This document shows, piece after piece, positions 62,532 through 64,000 of a DNA stretch of 64,000 bases. The translations under genes and the position numbers were made by a program. Under the pieces are notes generated by a model. The model made no database searches. It was not told where the DNA came from and saw nothing but the letters and a program-made list of their open reading frames with translations. The stretch's first letter is position 1. Every line of letters starts with the position of its first letter. This stretch comes from Flavobacterium limicola (lineage in GTDB: Bacteria > Bacteroidota > Bacteroidia > Flavobacteriales > Flavobacteriaceae): assembly GCF_003634755.1 (NCBI RefSeq), contig NZ_RBXA01000004.1, forward strand, positions 62,001 to 126,000. The letters are read 5' to 3'.

Positions 62532-63428
62532 TTATTTCCTGGGATGAAATGAATTTAGAACTTGCGTCAGAAACGTTCTGTCAAGATGCACATATATTTC
62601 TGTTGTAGTGATAGATTCATGACCGAGCATCAACTGTATAGATCGCAAATCAGCTCCATTTTCTAAAAGATGAGTTGCAAAAGAATGTCGTAAAGTGTGT
62701 GGACTTATCCTTTTATTCAATTCAATTTTTACCGCTAAGTTTTTAATAATGGTAAAAATCATAGCACGTGTCAGTTGTCTCCCTCTTCGGTTTAAAAAGA
62801 GCGTATCTTCAAACCCTTTTTGTATAGGTGTATGGGTTCGAATAGAATGCTGATATATCTGGATGTATTTTTGGGTCAGATCACCAATAGGCACAAAACG
62901 CTGTTTATTTCCTTTTCCGGTTATTTTAATAAAACCTTCCTCAAAGAATAAATCGGAAATTTTTAAGGCCACTAATTCGGAAACCCGAAGCCCACAACCA
63001 TAAAGGGTTTCGAGCATGGCACGGTTACGCTCTCCTTCGTTAGTGGCTAAATCAATAGCTGCAATGAGATTATCAATCTCATCTACAGACAAAGTATCCG
63101 GAAGTTTTCGACCTGTTTTGGGAGTTTCAATTAGTTCTAAAGGATTGTCTGTTCTATAATCTTCAAAAATCAAGTAACTAAAAAAACTTTTAAGACCCGA
63201 AATTATTCTGGCTTGTGAACGCGGATTAACCTGTTTTGAAATATCATAAATAAACTGCTGCACTGTTTCTTCCCCAATTTGAACTGGCGAGACATCAATT
63301 TCATTTGTAATCAAATAGAGACACAACCGCTCGATATCAAAAGAATAATTCTCTATGGTATTCTTAGACAATCCACGTTCAATTTTCAAGTATGATTGAT
63401 AGCTTTTTATGTAAGTGTTCCAGTTCAT
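62532..63428 (-). CDS. xerD: Tyrosine recombinase XerD
   Basis: The 298-residue recombinase has the Arg148 region GCGLRVSELVALK, Lys near 172-174 in TGKGNKQRFVPIG, HTLRHSFATHLL with His244 and Arg247, His270 in MLGHESI and the nucleophile Tyr279. Together with XerC-type partners it resolves chromosome dimers at dif near the terminus. The length and the tidy SAM-like N-domain (ENYSFDIERLCLYL) fit chromosomal XerD better than a phage integrase, and no integron or prophage surrounds it. Confidence 0.9.
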   Translation of the reverse strand: MNWNTYIKSYQSYLKIERGLSKNTIENYSFDIERLCLYLITNEIDVSPVQIGEETVQQFIYDISKQVNPRSQARIISGLKSFFSYLIFEDYRTDNPLELIETPKTGRKLPDTLSVDEIDNLIAAIDLATNEGERNRAMLETLYGCGLRVSELVALKISDLFFEEGFIKITGKGNKQRFVPIGDLTQKYIQIYQHSIRTHTPIQKGFEDTLFLNRRGRQLTRAMIFTIIKNLAVKIELNKRISPHTLRHSFATHLLENGADLRSIQLMLGHESITTTEIYVHLDRTFLTQVLNSFHPRK

Positions 63429-63461
63429 GATTACAAAGAAACGCTTTTTTTAGGCATAAAA

Positions 63462-63484
63462 AAACCACGCCAGAAGCGTGGTTT
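63462..63484 (-). terminator. Rho-independent terminator after the outer-membrane barrel gene
   Basis: The stem aaaccacgc/gcgtggttt with loop cagaa and an A-run on the low-coordinate side lies 22 bases past the barrel gene stop in the minus direction. Confidence 0.85.
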
Positions 63485-63505
63485 ATAAGTACTAAAAAAA
63501 ATGGA

Positions 63506-64000
63506 TTATTTCCCCCATTTTCCTCCGCCAACAAAAAATCCTAAGTGAACTCCTAAGTAAGAATTTGAAATGGTTCCTAAACTATCCCCATTACTATTTT
63601 GTAAGGTAGATTTTGGTACAAGATTGTATTCCAATCCCATTCTAAATTTACCCCATTCGAATCCTCCTCTTAACAATCCACCCATTTTGCCACTTGCGTC
63701 TAAAGCAGTATCATTATTTGATGTTTCGTCCACCTCAACATTTGCTATAGAATAATAACCTGCACCAGCTCCCAAATAAGGTACAAAAGATTTTCCTGAT
63801 GCATTAAAGTAATAATCGTATGTACCTACATAAGAACCATTAGCTGAAATCTTAGCACTCATATTTTCATTTTCATCGGTTTTTATATCACGAACCATTG
63901 CGGCAGCACCAATACGTAAACCAACATTCATATTGTCTTTGATGTTGTATTTAGGCTCAATAGAGAATAATACACCGCCTCCTCCATTTGAAGGAATTGT
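63506..64000 (-). CDS. Outer-membrane beta-barrel protein, N-terminal part outside window (partial)
   Basis: The frame is open from the right edge (64000) to a stop at 63506, giving 164 visible residues; a Met at 63931 is internal because coding sequence (ending IEPKYNIKDN) continues upstream. The visible part has alternating beta strands typical of OmpA/OmpW-like porins (ANGSYVGTYDYYFNASG, SFVPYLGAGAGYYSIANV, GLLRGGFEWGKFRMGLEYNLV, NSYLGVHLGFFVGGGKWGK), ending in an aromatic/basic tail. A small-barrel outer-membrane role is expected. The full length and the signal peptide cannot be seen. Confidence 0.8.
   Translation of the reverse strand, partial: TIPSNGGGGVLFSIEPKYNIKDNMNVGLRIGAAAMVRDIKTDENENMSAKISANGSYVGTYDYYFNASGKSFVPYLGAGAGYYSIANVEVDETSNNDTALDASGKMGGLLRGGFEWGKFRMGLEYNLVPKSTLQNSNGDSLGTISNSYLGVHLGFFVGGGKWGK

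Noticed and set aside
62532..63428. Prophage or integrative element integrase
   Set aside because: Length, motif spacing and lack of phage or attachment-site context fit the chromosomal XerD.
1..64000. CRISPR array, tRNA or rRNA genes
   Set aside because: No regularly spaced repeat series, cloverleaf with a TψC-like motif, or rRNA-like segment was seen on either strand by eye. No search program was run.

Overview
The window is AT-rich DNA from a bacterium of the phylum Bacteroidota, most likely Flavobacterium or a close relative. The evidence is two secreted proteins with type IX secretion C-terminal sorting domains, several promoters of the TTG / TAnnTTTG type known from Flavobacterium, a CarB without its allosteric domain, DUF4199 and SusC-era TonB receptor architectures, and many intergenic inverted repeats of the kind common in flavobacterial genomes. 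No tRNA, rRNA, CRISPR array, insertion sequence or prophage was seen. Both ends of the window cut through a gene.

Layout. 1-2.2 kb: the end of an ABC importer operon for a metal chelate or cobalamin. 2.2-5.0 kb: a methyltransferase and two RNA-modification genes (trmL, rluE-like) on the minus strand. 5.1-12.4 kb: a disordered acidic protein, a large secreted nuclease-like protein, rmuC, a thioesterase and a YceI protein. 12.4-28.2 kb: a light-response island. 28.6-35.6 kb: a secreted CotH protein, a phosphoribosyltransferase/hydrolase pair, a PhnB-like protein, a Tat-exported dienelactone hydrolase and an isolated AlbA_2/ATPase-fold gene bracketed by direct repeats. 35.8-49 kb: housekeeping genes (carB, rpmH, rpmE2, ABC-F, a GlmU-like protein, a glycosyltransferase). 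48.7-58.2 kb: phosphohexomutase, ABC exporter, DUF2971 protein, an EF-hand-like lipoprotein, a TonB receptor and an M23 peptidase. 58.3-64 kb: coiled-coil protein, zapA, 6S-like RNA, rny, then a PAS histidine kinase, xerD and the end of an outer-membrane barrel.

The light-response island is the most coherent system here. A nine-gene plus-strand operon (13.4-21.4 kb) holds a TetR-like regulator, an ABC1/UbiB kinase-like protein, DUF2256, a DASH cryptochrome, a second divergent cryptochrome/photolyase, TIGR03643, an SDR protein, folE and a DUF2867-type SDR. It converges on a minus-strand series (28.2-21.5 kb): a Kir-type K+ channel, a MerR regulator that keeps the Wx9EH and ExHxxG cobalamin-binding signatures of CarH/LitR photoreceptors, crtI, crtB, crtZ, an SRPBCC protein and a class I photolyase. 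The reading is that blue/green light, sensed through adenosylcobalamin, induces carotenoid shielding, DNA photorepair and pterin supply. Function is inferred from family membership and neighbourhood. The crt set here lacks crtE and a lycopene cyclase.

Other notable signals are two copies of a structured intergenic element (23.3 kb and 48.6 kb) that share flanking motifs around unrelated hairpins, long near-perfect inverted repeats at 21.4, 32.9 and 45.1 kb, an apparent MerR-type operator in the crtI promoter spacer, and direct repeats placed exactly at the two borders of the AlbA_2 gene.
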